Positions 45,866 to 59,800 of a DNA stretch of 64,000 nucleotides are shown here, piece after piece; within the stretch, counting starts at the first letter, position 1, and each line of letters opens with the position of its first letter. The notes under the pieces are model-generated. The model saw only the letters and a list, made by a program, of their open reading frames with translations. It ran no database searches and was not told the origin of the DNA. This DNA is from Phoronis australis. Taxonomy: Eukaryota > Phoronida > Phoronidae. The stretch covers positions 146,926-210,925 of the forward strand of contig NMRA01000677.1 of NCBI GenBank assembly GCA_002633005.1. The letters run 5' to 3'. The translations under genes were made by a program, and so were the position numbers.

Positions 45866-48800
45866 CTAGAAACGAAACAAGAAAAGAAATGAGCACAGTT
45901 CGGAATTACATAATTATGACCATAGCATCCTTCACAACATATTGTTTATGAATATAGAAGGTTACTAATAAAGTTATTTTCTCACAAAACTTGAGCACTT
46001 TTCCCAGTCAACCAAAAATTCAAGGCCAGAAGTTAAATTGAAGCACATATTAAAATTTTGGGGAACCATGCAGTAGTAAAATAATTGTTGCATGAATATC
46101 GTCAATTTCATCACTTCGTGGAACAGCAACTACAAGCTCTCATTATTTCGTTCGCTTACGTTTTCAGTCCCTGGTAGTGAATCCCACAAAATTACTGATA
46201 CTGCAGAAAGACATGGAGTACTTCAAAATGTGAAACCAGCTTCACAAGGTTAACAGTCTATCAAACCCTCCCAACAGAAAAACCTACCACTCCTTTAGAC
46301 CTGGTGCTGCCCTGTTGAACTGCTGTAACACAGCGAATGAGTCATCGGCCAGCTTCTTAGCATCATACTGTGTTAAGCTCACAGCTCGTGAAGCCGAACA
46401 TCGCGTTTTGTTGGCATCAAACCAATGAAGTCCCACATTCATGCTTTTGGCCGTGCGTTTGTTCTGAAGTTGAAAGAATAACATTGAAAAAATGCGTAAA
46501 GACAAAATTTTCATGCAACATGCCTCAGAAGCAATTTAAATGGCAGCAATGGAAAAACGAAATACAAGTGCCAAGTAGTACGAAACAATTCCAATGGGCA
46601 CTCAACTAAGTTTCCCTAAATCTTCTGCATATTTGTATCGTTCTGTAATCGTTTTCCTACCATTTTGTCTTTATTATGAGCTCCCTTTGACTAATGACAT
46701 TTTGTAATATTATATCTAAAAACTGAGGTCTTACTTCAATGAAAATAAATACAGACTTTAGGGTAATTGCAGGAAAAGATCCCTACTTATTTTCAACAAT
46801 GAGAATTCACTATAGAGTTCCCACTTAGTGTGTATCAAAGCGAAAAATGACTTAGCAACGGAAAAAAAAACAGCAAAAGAAAGGACAACCGGTATTTTCA
46901 CAAGTCCACAAATGCAAGGAAAAGTTAAGGAACACAGTCGAGTCCCTATTTGGGACTGTTTCATGCAACTGGGTAAGGGTGTCTGTACATGCAGCATAGA
47001 TGGTTTTGTGTCCAGGAAGCAAATCCACTATTAACATGTAAGAAAGCTTATATCCAATCGAAAGGGTTGATTTTTGTAATCAATCAGAATATCACCACGT
47101 ACAGGCTCCATGGTGCTCACAGGTGACAGCACCAGCCACCCGTTCAATGTGGTCATTATTTGTAGAAAATTGTCCATTTCTAAAAACTTGATATGCAACT
47201 TTTTGAATTGAAAGAACACGAAAATAACCGCCACTTGACCCAATTTCAAATTCTGGTGTGCGAGACAGGCAGAGTCGACAGGGACAATATGTAATTTTTT
47301 CATTCACAAACATTTTCACATAGTGGAAAATATTGGCGCATAGCAGTTGGAATTTGACAGCATGATGGTGGCAAAGAATTGTTAAAAAAACGCTGGGAAA
47401 TCCCACTGCATTAAAAAAACAGTAACAATGAACACCACTGTCCACCAACAACTACATAACCATCCAGCAAAAAGGCATGCCTCATTATGTCACTGGTATA
47501 TCAGAAAATGACTATAACTGACATGTAAAACTTTAACTCCAGTAAAAACGTATTAACTGGATTTGCGAAAAAAATTGCGAGTAAAATTCAAGAATTTCAA
47601 ATAGCGGAAATAGTAATAGAATTGCAGTTGGAGTTTTCTTCTAATTTTATGCACAATTTTTGTTCTACCAGCAACGTTTAGCATTACCAAAAATTTGTTG
47701 TTAACATTAAACAAACAGGTTGTGTAACTTATGCAATTCGGAATGTGAGGAGAACAAATAGCACAATGTGTTAGTTTGCAGCATTAACCAAGACTTTCAG
47801 GTTCTGTGCTAAGTGACCACTTTTATCATTCTCCCACGACGTCTAAATTTGAATCTCTCATGAGAACTCCGGATACCTCGTTTCTAAAATTCGTCCACGA
47901 TGCTCTCAAGCGTCACAATTTACTATCCGGTTTGTAACACACCTAACAATGTACTATCTTGTATATGTTATACTTTGGGCCTATGGCCACACATATACAT
48001 ATACAAATACAAACATATCATTAAAGAATATGTTGTATTATATTCAAAATGATATCAGGAAAAACTAAAACTACAAACCAAACACATGGGAAAGACCTCA
48101 ATGTGAAATAGCTCTCTATTACAGTCTTATGGACAACACATACAAACATATTTTTGGGTCAATGTGATATTCGCCAACTGCAGTCCAGCATTTTATGAAT
48201 AACTTATTCATAAGCAACAACATTGGGTTTAACACCAGACCAGACCATAGCACAAGTCCATACCCTTGTGTTGTGGGTGGACAATGTGTACTTACATCAT
48301 TTCTGTCTCTGATCAACCTCTCTTCAAGCTCTTTAGAAAGTTGACTTAACCAGTGGTAGACCTGTTGGGTTACAAATAGTGACAATATATATGGTACATA
48401 CACTGATGAACCAGGAGAACCGAATTCTACTACAAGTGAATGAAACTTATTAGTCAGAGCACTCAAAATCATCATACGATAAAGCAGATAACTGAACAGC
48501 CACCAAAATAATTTTCTTGAAATGAGAAAACAAGTGAATCGACGTATTACAAAAAATTGTACTCCCAACAGGTGATTCTTGGTGTAATCAAAATGTCCTC
48601 AAAGCAATGACGACATTGATAGCAGTTTTGTCTTGGCACTGATGAATAGCAACTTTTTTATAGACCTGTTAGCTCTACGGTATGCATTTGAAAATGGAAT
48701 TTAAGGCTTGTAGTACATGAACTGTACAGTAATTGTCCACTTCTTTTGCAAAATAGATTGTTTTTATGACATCTGCACAGTACAAACAATGATAACAATA

Positions 48801-51800
48801 CACTAAACATTTTCAAATATTTCTTTTTGTGAAGAAGTTCGACAAAATAGAATTTCATTTGTCAGCCACATCATGTGCTAAATAAGAGAAGAAATACCCT
48901 ATGTAAACAGTACACTTTCTGAATTTATGTCTGTTCGATCAAAAATGTGCGTTGTAATCTAGCTCAGAAGAGATGGAAAACATTCGACTACAGTTTTGTT
49001 AGAAAAAATAAACGCAACTGTAAACATGGACAATTTTTCACCCTAGTTTTATTTTCTCAAATATTGTCCGAAACGGCAAAAGATATAAATATTAATTTAA
49101 AGCGAAGTTTAAAATTCTGGCTCTGTTTACATTTTATCATGCCCTTCCTACGAAAATTCAGAATTTTGCGAAATAAACTACACAAAACAGAAAAGCTGAC
49201 AAATTACTTAAAGCCTTCTACAGGCCGATTGCAACAGACACAGTGCTTTAATTTCACTGCTCATAATCAGCAAGCCTAGTTGAGGAATTTTGCAAGTGTT
49301 TCATAGCTACAACAGTTTTCACTGAAACTGCATTACTTCCAAAGCATTCTTTTCTAATGCTTTGGTAAGTGAAACACTGACTGACATGGTGTTTTGGTGT
49401 TTCGTCTTCCATCCAGCACTTCAGGCAGCCGGAATCTGTTGCTCAACCCATTATTTTCTTATATTTCTGCAGGTTACAGTGACCTGTTATCACTTGCATT
49501 ATCAACTGCAGCTGAGACCTGATCAGATTCAAAAGCTAGAAAGTAAGACTGGGAGTTACCCAGCTCGCTACCTCTTTTGTTCTTCTACAAACACTTCTAT
49601 GACTAACAGTTAAAAAAAATCATCTTCGCTTGCTCATTGTGCTTGAGAAGAACAGTTTGTCATTGCTTGGAGAAAAAACAAATTCCTAGCCAAGGTCATC
49701 TTGAGCAATAACTTGATATCAAACAATTACAAACCAGAAGTTCTGCCGGAGGCCAGAAATGACGTCCAACCTAAGTAAGGAACAATTTGAGACCTTTTTT
49801 ATAGTCTGGAAAATCACTGATGTAACTGCTGAAATTCCCTATGAGTACTTTGGATAGCCTTGCACACTGCTGGTTGTGTTGTATTTGTGTTTAGACTGAG
49901 TGTTGAACGAAGTTTCTACACCCGATTTGAATACATTTTGTGTGATTTCATGACCTATTTGCATACATACGTTTTGTGTATCTTAGCTTATTTACTGCAC
50001 TTTTAGGCATTGGCAGTGTTACTTTTGATTTGAACATGGAAGGTTCACCATGTGTAAAGAGTGTCGTTATTGAGGACTGAACGAACAAATGAACGAATGA
50101 ACGAAGGCATCCATATGTTCGGGTATTTCACTAAAAACTTTACTTGGGGCTCCACTCTCCATTTAATACTCACACTAGTTTTGCAGGTTTAAATAATCTG
50201 TGAAATTAGCGAACAAATGTGAGTGCTTACATCTTGTTTAGTGACTAGAGTTTGTGGCCCCAGGAAGTTCTTGCCACACCCAATAGACTTCGGCAGCAGA
50301 CGGTTATGAACCGGCTCACTGTCAAACCCCAGGCACACTTGATGAAGCCAGGAACTGAAGGAAAAACAATAAGAAAAGTAAGAGAACTCAAACAAAGTAT
50401 TGTCTTTTAAAGCTAACACAAACACAAACACAAAGAAAGGAGAGATAACTCAACCAAAGCAGATGAGACAGTTTCCTTGTGGGCAGCAGAGATACATACT
50501 CAGTGAGTAAAACTGTGGTCTGATCTAGCCACCTGGACATGAGATCAAAAAAATGGTCAAAAATTAAACTTGAATTTCGACCAATAGCGCGACACACTTA
50601 GATTTAAGTTTCAAATTTCATGCAATGTGATCGGTCAATGAGCCTCGGTGGTACACAAAGATAATTTCACGAGTGGCAGTTTTGACAAGAAAAGCATTAT
50701 TGTATTGACTAGCTACACACTTTGGCAAAGTTTCATCTATAGGCCCATCCCGGATTACCACACCGCCACAATTTTTACCCACAATGCCACACATCTGACA
50801 GCCAGCAACTTCATCATGGCAGCCATAGTGGTTATCATGTCATGTTGAAATAGCTGCCTCATCACCAATCGTTCCCCAGCAAAGGTTTCCTTTTGCGGTG
50901 ACGACATTACTCAGCAAATCAAAGTGGTTCCAGGCACCATGCTAGGGAGGTCACTGATGCAGTTCACTACCAGTGCACCATGCTGTTTTGCCACAAAGTG
51001 TATGACAGATATGAACTAAGCTGTTTTTACTGCAGCCTTGAAGTGGACTTACCCGGTCTTGCTCCCAAAATAATTGTGCAGTTCTTTTTCAGATAGCTTG
51101 CACAAATCAGCCATTGTTTCACAGGCCAGAACTTCCTTTATCTCACGACCTAGCTTGCCTCCAAAGTTTCTCCTGAAAGACAAGACAGAAGTTAATGGGA
51201 GTTTTACGTTTCACATTTGCCAGTGCACTAACCTCTACATTCAGACAAGATGAAAGTTTTAAAACAAACGAACATGTTTTCAGGGAGATCAGGGCCTAGG
51301 TTCAATTTTTTACACTAAAAATCAAACTAGAATTATTTTTGGCATTACTTTTTCATGAGTACATTATAGTTTATGCTTAGGAGTTTCTAAGTTTTCAGTT
51401 CAAGTTCATACTCAATGATCTCTAGGTTCGAGCTTCAAGCTCAAGTAAAAATTCAAATTTCGAGTTAAGGCTTGAACTTTTAGATTGAACACTGGGCTCA
51501 TTACGTGCAAACTAGAATTTGAGAGTTATCCACGTAAGACATTACGTATTCGAGAATAGAGTTATTGACACATATCTTCAGTTTGCACAAAAGTTGAATA
51601 GAAAATCCCCAAAATAAGTGATTCTAACAGTCATGGGGATTTCTCAATCATTGGAGGGGAATTTCGCGTGATGTTTAAGTATTTGTCCGAGGGGAATGAG
51701 GCCAACAGTCATCCCCAAACTGAGGCATCGTGGGTCATGTGACCTCAAGCAATAACAAACTGAGGCATCGTGGGTCATGTGACCTCAAGCAATAACAAAC

Positions 51801-54800
51801 TGAGGCATCGTGGGTCATGTGACCTGTGACCTCAAGCAATAACAAACTTCAGTTCTTTCCAAGCTCAGAAATCAAACATGCGCCTACCCAGGGGGGGTTC
51901 AAACGAGCCTCCTATTTTTAGCGATGTGGGCAAAAAGGTCTGGCTCAGAGAAACAAAAGATACGAAAAAATTAAAAAACGAGATAAAATTCCACTAAATA
52001 GGCAGGAACTACCAAAAATCGGGGAATGCACAATTCATAGCTCTGAACGTACCCCATGAACCTTAGTAAAATGTCCACATTCTCAAATATTCAAGCCCCC
52101 CTCCCCGTTTTTAGGCTGGGTGCGCGCATGTTAAAAGACCGAGTTGGCTTCAGTTTTATAAAGGAACACAGTTTGAATGAAAGGATTGGCCTTTTTGGCA
52201 TGTTTGGCTTCACAGCAGCTTCAAAATAAATATGTCAAGCAAACAACTGATTGGACCCTGAACTTCCCACAACAATCTGATTCAGGAACTTGTATGAAGA
52301 GAACAATGTCTTACAACTTATCAACTGGCAACGTCTGATAGAGAATGGGTACGGAGCCATGTGGAAGGATGGTCTGTTTGTTCGGCTTGTTGATTCCACA
52401 AGCAATCTTAGCCAGCATCTGAAGAGTAATAAAACAATCGACTTTTATTACATAAAATTTGAACAAAATCTCATGAGCCTGTACATTGCCCTTTCTGGTC
52501 AAATATCTTTAGATCGCGTATGTTAAACAATCCTAATTTTAGGCTAGTTACAACTGTAGACTGGGTATATTTCAAGAATTAGACTCGAATGTGCAGGCGA
52601 AAAAAGCACCAGTTAGTTATATCAAAGCATTACATTAAGGAAATGTGAGATTGATCAAACTGCACTTAGTCTAAAATCTCTTCCAGAAACAAATCTTCAG
52701 TGTAACCGCATATCTTGGCAGAAGTGTGTGCTTCCAGCAATTGTGTGGAGTGAGTGGTGCCTGACACAGATAAGTGTGCTTCAGTTCCACACACACACAG
52801 TGTAACCAACAAGTAGAATTATATTTTTGAAGTTTGTACTTCAGCTCAGTGCAGTTTGTGTTGTGCAGGTACCACAAAACACATCTCATAGACAGGTATA
52901 TTTTCAAAAATTAATGACAAAATGAGTCTGAAATATAGGAAAGTGCAGTTTTAGCAAAATATTTTTTATTAAATTTAAAACAGATTTACCAAATAACCAA
53001 TTATCTACTAAAAATTCACTAGTCTAATAAATATTAAAGACAAATTTTCTATTCAGAAAGAGAACAAAGGTGGAATACCTTGTTATGGCCTATGCCTGCC
53101 GAACAACGAAAGCCTGTCTCCTTGAAGACAGCGGCTCTCATCTCCTCAGCAATCACGGCACCCATGGCTAGCTGTTGGTTGTAAACATTCGCACTGTCGT
53201 CGCCCTGGATATGTGTCAACCACTCTGAAGTGCCACGGCTAACTGAAAGATGAGCAGAAAATTCAACAGTTAAATACAGTATGCATCTATTTTATTACAG
53301 AATTCTAGGATTATCACAAAATCTAAGCATTTTACTACAAACACTTTATTACTAGTTGTAAGAATTTAAATATCAATGGAAGTTACTTTGTCCCGCTACA
53401 CAACTTGTCATTTACATACCACTGGGGTCTAACCCACAAATGCATGGTAACTGTAACTAAACACAACACATCTACTATGCCCTCTTGGTCATTCAACATC
53501 ACATTTGGTCTGCTCAGCCCAGTTCCCACTAATAGCAACAGAGGTCAGTGTAGTAAACTGACTGAGACAGATCATTAAGTTTCAAACTAAAGTTGTAGAT
53601 GTACTATTATTTCTGCTACATCCAGGTTATACTAAAAGCATTTGAAAATGATCAATTCAAAGAGGACATGAACCCGTATTCAATCAAAGAAGTTGCTTTT
53701 TACCACCATGACTATAAAACTGATCTCAACTTGTTCCGAACTCAGATGAGAAATGGTTTCAGGGCTTGGAAAAGCTGAGGGTTCATTACTGCTTGAGAAG
53801 AGCTGGTCACAAGCAATAACTAACTGACAGTTCATTTCAATCCCTGGAATCGCTTCTAATTTGACTAAGATACAATTTGAGACTAGTAACATAATGTGAA
53901 GGTTATCCAGGATCTTAATAAACAACCTCAACTTTAAGTGAAATATCGAAAAAAATGATTTGTCAACCATTAGAAGTATATATTTTCTGACAGGAGAAAG
54001 ATCAAGGATTCTAAAAATATGCTTCTTACAACTGTGTCTTTACTACTGTCAAGCGACGAAGTCTTTTAAGTCAAACTTTCACGTGCAATATAGGTTCATT
54101 CAGCTGATTTTACTAAAACTTTTTTAAATGAGAACTTTAGGTTATGTCTCAAAAACGCCATTGGGAAATTAGCCTTAAAATGCCTAGTTTTCGCGTACCA
54201 AGAGAAAGACCAATGAGACTCTGTTTTTTTTAACAAAAATGCATTTTTTTCGATATTTGACTTAGAGTTGAGGTCGTTCACTAAGGTCCTAGATAACTTT
54301 AAGCGGATTTTATTTTCGTAACATGTGGGTTTATAGGACACTTAACATGATATTGTTCACTAGTTAAATCTTCCAACATCACCAATTCACAACTCAAGAC
54401 TCACAAGTTCTTTGAATTCACTTACTGATATTTGACTTCATCTCCTCGTTTTCACTGCCTTCCCCAAAACTGTCGGAATCTTGTTTCTGGTCGTCCCACC
54501 CAACCACAAATGTGTTCGGCAAGATATCCGGAGTTATCTCCCCTGAGTGGTGAGCTAGCCTCTCTTTAACCTCATTGGTCACGTCCAGGTAAGCCTCGTC
54601 AACTGAAGCCCGCTCTACGCAAGCGCAAAATTTGCACAACGTGGCGATAACCTCAGCACCTGCTTCTCGATATCTGTAAAAAATATTGAGGCCTTAACCA
54701 CATCTAACGTGCAAAAAAATTATTCCCGTCTTGATCCTATCTAGCAATTGCTTGTTTGATCCCATCGAATAATGGCCTGGAAAAGCATAGTTATTTTTTC

Positions 54801-56861
54801 TTTCAGAAAGCTCAGGGCTCTCACTCACTCATAAGAGGGGCAAAAGTACATTGTAAAGGTAATTATTTGGTTGAGGGACCCCCCCTCCCCTCAGTCAAAA
54901 CCAACACCTCGATCACCACCCTAATCACCAATATCTCAAAATATGTTTCCAAACTAAAATCACCAGACTGGTTCAATTTCGTCCTACACTATTAAAGTTA
55001 ACTCCAACATGGATGTCAAAACTCAACCAACCCTTAAATGAAACAAAATACCCATGTATAGTAATTTCTTTTCAAATGCGCACAAAGATAATTGCCAAAA
55101 TTAAAATTTTTCCACATTTCATAAAAGTTGATTGCAATTTCAAAATATTCTAAATTCCACATATTTTTATGTTTTGTTTTACAGTTGTTCATATCATGTT
55201 AACCATGAAGTTGACTTTCTTTTGAGGTTTATTTTCGTTAAAAATTTCACAAAACAATTATTCTCCATGTTAAGTACAAAAGTATTCAGAACAAATTCAA
55301 TGAATCCAATACCTGGTCAGGTCTGCCTTTCCACGCACTTCAGGAACTCTTGCAAATTTTAGCTCAGGACAAATCTTCAGTGCTTCATCTCCGCGGATAT
55401 TACGTTTAACACCACGAGCTCTGGCTTCATAACTCACGGCGATTATGCTGAAAATGCAAATTAAACATTCACCAAGATAATTTAAAGTGCCCATAACCAT
55501 TTCTTCATAAAAAAACAATGACAAGTGATTAGTTGATTAACTAAGATGTGACTTTCCCGTCATGAGCATTCAGAACCTCTTGATAACAGTATTTATGACA
55601 AAGTAAAACAAGTCAGTTTGGCTTTATATGGACTAAGGCAGGTGGTCTTATATCAGAACAGGTTTCCATAAATTCGAAAAGAAATATTTGAAGAAAAATG
55701 TCATTCATTGATTTTTCAACTACTCACTGTATTACCAAAAATGAAAAATTTTATCTCGTGTTTATTGATGACAACCATACAATATGAAGTTATCAAATAA
55801 TCAAGCAAAAAACTTGTATTCTTGTTTACTCATTAATATTAAAAAAATTTGTTAAATAAAACTTGACTGTTCATCCATATTGTGTTCTAACTTAAAGAAA
55901 CTTTACCGTACGTATGAAATAAAAGAAAAATTGGAGTATGGCTCATACGCAGGTGAATACCAAAATTATTTTGTCATTATATGCTTTTGATGCTTATAGA
56001 CACTCTACAAAATTGACATGGTTAATCTAGAGCAGTGCCTCAAATTGTGTTTTACGACGAGAGAAAAATTCCAAGTCGCCACAAAGTCGACACTGTGAGT
56101 ATCTAAGTTAGAGAATAATTACCACTAAGTTCGTTTCAAAGTTAGTGTTGACTTCCAAATGTTACATTACTAACAGTTTTCCTAGATTTATTACCTATGG
56201 TTTTCAATTTCTCCGTTTATTTCGTGAAGTCAGCGCATTTGCCACCACGTTTAAATTACAACAGGAGTAAACCGACACATGTTGGAATTGTTAGGCAAAA
56301 ATTGGGCAAGATCAGTGAAATTCACGCCATCAGCCCATGCGGTCGTATGCATTCTATGTTTGTTCCTCGTCGGCGGGAAGAATTGAGTTGAAGAATGAAA
56401 GTGATTTAGGCATTTACAAGGAATAAGAAATTGGAGAAGCGCAATAGAATGCGTGGTCTACGAACCAATTGTTACGCACAGAAATTAATGCTTGGACTTG
56501 ATTTAGACGACCTCAGATTTCGCTTGGCGACCTAGGATTTTTGCCAGGTCGCCAATTGCGACTTGGCATTTAGCTAGGTGTTGAACGCTGTAAAGGTATA
56601 TCTTATTAGACATAACTGCCAAAACGAGAGTTCTCTAAACTAGAAATATGAAGTTAGTATCTACACACGATTTGCTGTTATTGATTTAAGCAAATTTCAA
56701 CTGAATTTCAGATTGTTGATCTGTGCGTACCCGCCCCCTCTGTAGGCGTTGTACTGTAATACGGCACAGGGCGTCCCCTTCAGGCTCTCATCAAGTCTCT
56801 GCTCTACTTGAACATAGAAACAGTCCATATCCACTAATAGTATAACTCGGTCCACCATCAT
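44698..56861 (-). CDS. POLH: DNA polymerase eta, complete
   Basis: Ten coding exons (listed separately) join in frame to 811 residues; human pol eta has 713. Y-family core: metal-binding Asp11 and Asp13 (LLVDMDCFYVQVEQR) and Asp114/Glu115 (ERASVDEAYLD); finger-domain Gln and Arg of QY and GVKR retained; thumb (GGKLG, HNYFGSKTGSWL) and little finger (KSIGCGKNF, ELEERLIRDRND, SLTQYDAKKL) present. The tail has a UBZ3 finger with Cys736, Cys739, His751, His755 and the ubiquitin-contacting Asp753, a basic nuclear signal about 780-796, and PIP-like boxes, the last at the C-terminus (IDRFLKKS). Known role: accurate bypass of cyclobutane pyrimidine dimers at stalled forks, recruited by ubiquitinated PCNA. 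Two ATGs lie in tandem at 56861 and 56858; either may be used. Confidence 0.95.
46288..46463 (-). CDS. POLH: POLH coding exon 9
   Basis: Acceptor ACTTCAG, donor GTAGGT (phase 2). It encodes NKRTAKSMNVGLHW and RAVSLTQYDAKKLADDSF, the last little-finger strands. Confidence 0.93.
48296..48361 (-). CDS. POLH: POLH coding exon 8
   Basis: A 66-base exon of 22 codons between acceptor CCAACAG and donor GTAAGT, encoding VYHWLSQLSKELEERL and IRDRND, matching vertebrate WWLLQLAQELEERL-KDRND. Confidence 0.95.
50231..50354 (-). CDS. POLH: POLH coding exon 7
   Basis: Acceptor CTTCAG, donor GTAAGC. It encodes SWLHQVCLGFDSEPV and LPKSIGCGKNF, entry to the little-finger domain. Confidence 0.95.
51053..51172 (-). 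CDS. POLH: POLH coding exon 6
   Basis: Acceptor CTTTCAG, donor GTAAGT. It encodes RNFGGKLGREIKEVL and LSEKELHNYFGSKTG, the helix-hairpin-helix thumb region. Confidence 0.95.
51717..51843 (+). repeat. 40-bp tandem repeat, 3 copies
   Basis: AAACTGAGGCATCGTGGGTC followed by ATGTGACCTCAAGCAATAAC occurs three times without mismatch, the third with a 7-base internal duplication (TGTGACC). AAGCAATAACAAACT is also part of a dispersed repeat found elsewhere in the window. Confidence 0.93.
51877..52130. mobile_element. MITE with CATGCG TIRs, copy 2
   Basis: Diverged copy of the element at 9211-9469 in opposite orientation: starts CATGCGCCTACCCA, ends TGGGTGCGCGCATG. Shared inner blocks include GAATGTGGAC (as reverse complement), GGTAGTTCCTGCC and TTTTTGCCCAC. 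The flanks TCAAA and TTAAA match at 4 of 5 positions, a possible aged target duplication. It lies in the POLH intron between coding exons 5 and 6. Confidence 0.7.
52315..52418 (-). CDS. POLH: POLH coding exon 5
   Basis: Acceptor TCTTCAG, donor GTAAGA. It encodes MLAKIACGINKPNKQT, HGSVPILYQTLPVDK, matching vertebrate VLAKLACGLNKPNRQT. Confidence 0.95.
53079..53242 (-). CDS. POLH: POLH coding exon 4
   Basis: Acceptor TTTCAG, donor GTATTC, phase 0 end. It encodes GAVIAEEMRAAVFKETGFRC and SAGIGHNK, the palm helix-strand conserved across Y-family polymerases. Confidence 0.95.
54426..54673 (-). CDS. POLH: POLH coding exon 3
   Basis: Acceptor TTTACAG, donor GTAAGT. It encodes YREAGAEV, then ERASVDEAYLDVT with the second catalytic Asp-Glu, and an acidic loop ending near EGSENEEMK. 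That loop is where human pol eta also varies. Confidence 0.95.
55313..55447 (-). CDS. POLH: POLH coding exon 2
   Basis: Acceptor TTTTCAG, donor GTATTG. It encodes IIAVSYEARARGVKR (fingers, with the conserved Arg that contacts the incoming nucleotide), CPEL and VRGKADLT. Confidence 0.95.
56549..56563 (+). repeat. Small hairpin GTCGC-GCGAC
   Basis: A perfect 5-bp stem with a CAATT loop overlapping the end of a larger hairpin (56526-56553, GGCGACCT and AGGTCGCC arms). Part of the hairpin family described in the findings. Confidence 0.4.
56731..56861 (-). CDS. POLH: POLH coding exon 1
   Basis: Starts MMVDRVILLVDMDCFYVQVE, with the first catalytic Asp pair, and ends in the GGG of the conserved YKSWKGGG-type segment. 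Donor GTACGC, phase 2. Confidence 0.93.
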
Positions 56862-59800
56862 GTAACATTATCGTCACCTGCCCTGACAAGAGCACAGAAA
56901 ATACGAATGTAGACAAGAACTCTCAGGTAATTCACTCAGCGTTTATTCAGAGATCAATGATTAGAATCTGTAATACAATACTTTCAATGAAGGAACCAGG
57001 GCATCTCATGTGGCCAACCAGACGAACCCAAATGGTGACTTTTGAAAGCTGGTTTGCAAACTAGAGTGCTGTGTTAGAAAATCCAATGCAACTTGGATTT
57101 GTGGTCCGTGGTTAATATGACCACATTGTTCTCAAAGCCAGTGTGTTTTATTTCATGCTTTTCTCAAACTTCTTAAATCTTAAATGCGTTAGAAGAAGTA
57201 GCAACCAAGATCACTACAACCGCTAAGATTTGGTAAGTATTAATCACATAAAGTTAAAAATTTATTGAATGTCATTTGATTGAACTGGGAGAGCTCTTCG
57301 TCTCATTTCACAACGAGCAACCTCATAGAGTGTCTACACATGTTCCAGTAGCAGACAGTGACATGCACCCTGACCTTTGGCTTTGGATTTGACAATTACA
57401 TCACCTACCTCGTACAAAACTACTCATTCAAAATACAGCGAATAACAAATGAAACATATGCATTTATACACTGAATTATAATTAACACATACCATGACTC
57501 TGGAAACAATTTAGTCAAAATAATTTGAACATATCCTTGATAATCTACCGCAATTCACTCGAGCTTCCCTCACCGGGTGTCTTTTTGCTGAAGTTACGCA
57601 AGGGCCTGTTTAAGAACAAAAAACAAATGGAACACAAGTCTTGCAAATTCCACTGGAGATCTTCCCATACTACATTTTGCGAGTGTCACCTGCTTCACTC
57701 GGTCTCTTGGTGCCTATCTAAACTCACGACACGTGATGTCCATTCGAATTTTTTGTATATTATAGTTAATTTATCAGCACAAAAAAGTTAATGGTGACTA
57801 GAAAAGTTGAGTTGGAATTCTTTGCCAAAGTAATCTTACTTCAAGTAGACATGCTTATCAAGGATATGAATAAAACTAGAAATGGTCGATGAAGAAAGTA
57901 AGTGTTTTTTAAGAGACCATTTCGAGAGTAAAATGCATTTTTGACGAGGATTTCAGCTACCGCCTGTATAAAATAAGTGATGAGATTAGAACAGGAATTG
58001 ATGGGGAGGACTGTATAGCTCGTGGGACTCAATCAAGCCAATACTCTAGCAATAAGGTTGACGCAGGGCTAGAATTATGGGCCCTCTTTCATTGTAAATC
58101 CACCAGGCATCCTAACAAAAGCTTACATGCAAACACGACTACAGAAACCAACACAAGCAAGATCCTAAATTTTGCGCCGAATGATTGCAGCGCCCTCTGT
58201 AAGAAACGGAAGTGGCTTGGGCTGTTCTCTTCACAAAGTTCACAACTGCAAAAGGAAAACCGGTTTTGCGTCCAGTAACAAACAAAAAAAGGTGTTTCAA
58301 TTGCTAAAAAAATCACATAAATTGGCCGTAGTGACCATTCAATAGTGTTTTGACTAGCTTTGATATTCAGGGTGGAAAATATAAGTAATTCAATGCGGGA
58401 GTAGCCTTGCTTGATGAAACAGCACAAGATCATAAACCAATGAAATGTTCTTTTACAAACTCTGTAGGTGTGTACCGGTCCTGTCGTCGTAGCAGAAGTG
58501 GGAGAAACCAACGAATTTTTGAGAAAAGACAGGGTTGAAACTCATTGTTACGCAAGGTTTGCATGATTTGAGCGCGTTTGCCTACCGTAAGTTGATTGTC
58601 AGTTTAAATCAGTGTTTTGATGCAGTCTATGATTTAAATATTTCTTTGTTTTTACTCGAAATCGGAGATCCGTGCTGGAGTCAGAATTTCACATGTGAGA
58701 ATCAAGACACTTGCAACGTAAGCAGCAGCTCATTATAGGCCGTTCATTTCCGGGGATCAGTTGCGGCTCAATTTACTTTAAATTAATCGCTACTTTGGCA
58801 TTTTTTTTTCAACATGCCTTCTGATCAAAGTAATTGGGTGTAGCAGGTATTTTGTATTATGGTTATCTGCTAAGCTTTCACCATGTGAAGTTTGATAAAA
58901 TCCGTCCAACTCCCAGACCCAATTTACCTAAAAAGCACAATTGTATGTAATGCGCATAATGCTGTCTAGTGTGGATGGTGAAAGTCCAATGTAATTTGCC
59001 TGTGATTCTGCCTGGGTAGTGAGAGAGAATTACTTCCTCTAAAACCCATTATTTAATGGACTTGACTGGTTCTCAAGTCAGGAATCGTCATGGGGAAATA
59101 TTACCCAGTGGTACAACAGTAAGAATTAGATGTTTGAAAAGTATTTCCAAGAAAATTATGGCTTTGTTTTGGTTATTGACTTGAATTCGGCTACACTGCC
59201 AAAAGAGTCATAGACAAGGAAACAAAATGGAACACTGCAATAATGTTGAAACTGCATTTCACCTTGTTGAGCTGGCTAAGAAGCTAAAATCAAATTAGGC
59301 CTTTTTCGCTCATAAAATGGATGTCGTGGTATTCCTTATGATTGGATTCTATTTCTGTTATGCACCACAACATTGGAACAATTAATGGCTCAAGAAAATT
59401 CTTCTGAGATTGGGGTTGGCCTACCCTAAAGTTACAAATTTGAAAATGGCACGTATTGCCTGTGACTTGAGTTACTGTTTCATTCAGCATCAACTCAAGA
59501 TTGGATCAGTGTGTTTGTAGTTTTAAACCTCCAAACACTTCATTCAAGAATTCATTTAACATTAACAGCTAAATAGTGGCAAAATGTGGCTTTAAAACGG
59601 AATAAATGGTACAAATGTGAATTGTACATATATGTAAACCTAGAAGCAGGTTTAAGCAGCACCTTCTGCCTAAATGGAAAAGTGGCCCTGTGGGTCGATG
59701 ATGAACGAAACACAGAAATCTGTGTGTGGGCATCTGTATGCATGCCTTAGTTTGGATGTTTGTCAAATACATATGGTACGTGAATAAACCAGAAAAGGTC

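Noticed and set aside
58089-58511. 140-codon minus-strand frame with hydrophobic stretches
   Set aside because: Could be mistaken for a membrane protein, but it has no recognisable domain, starts and ends without gene signals and lies in a promoter-side spacer.
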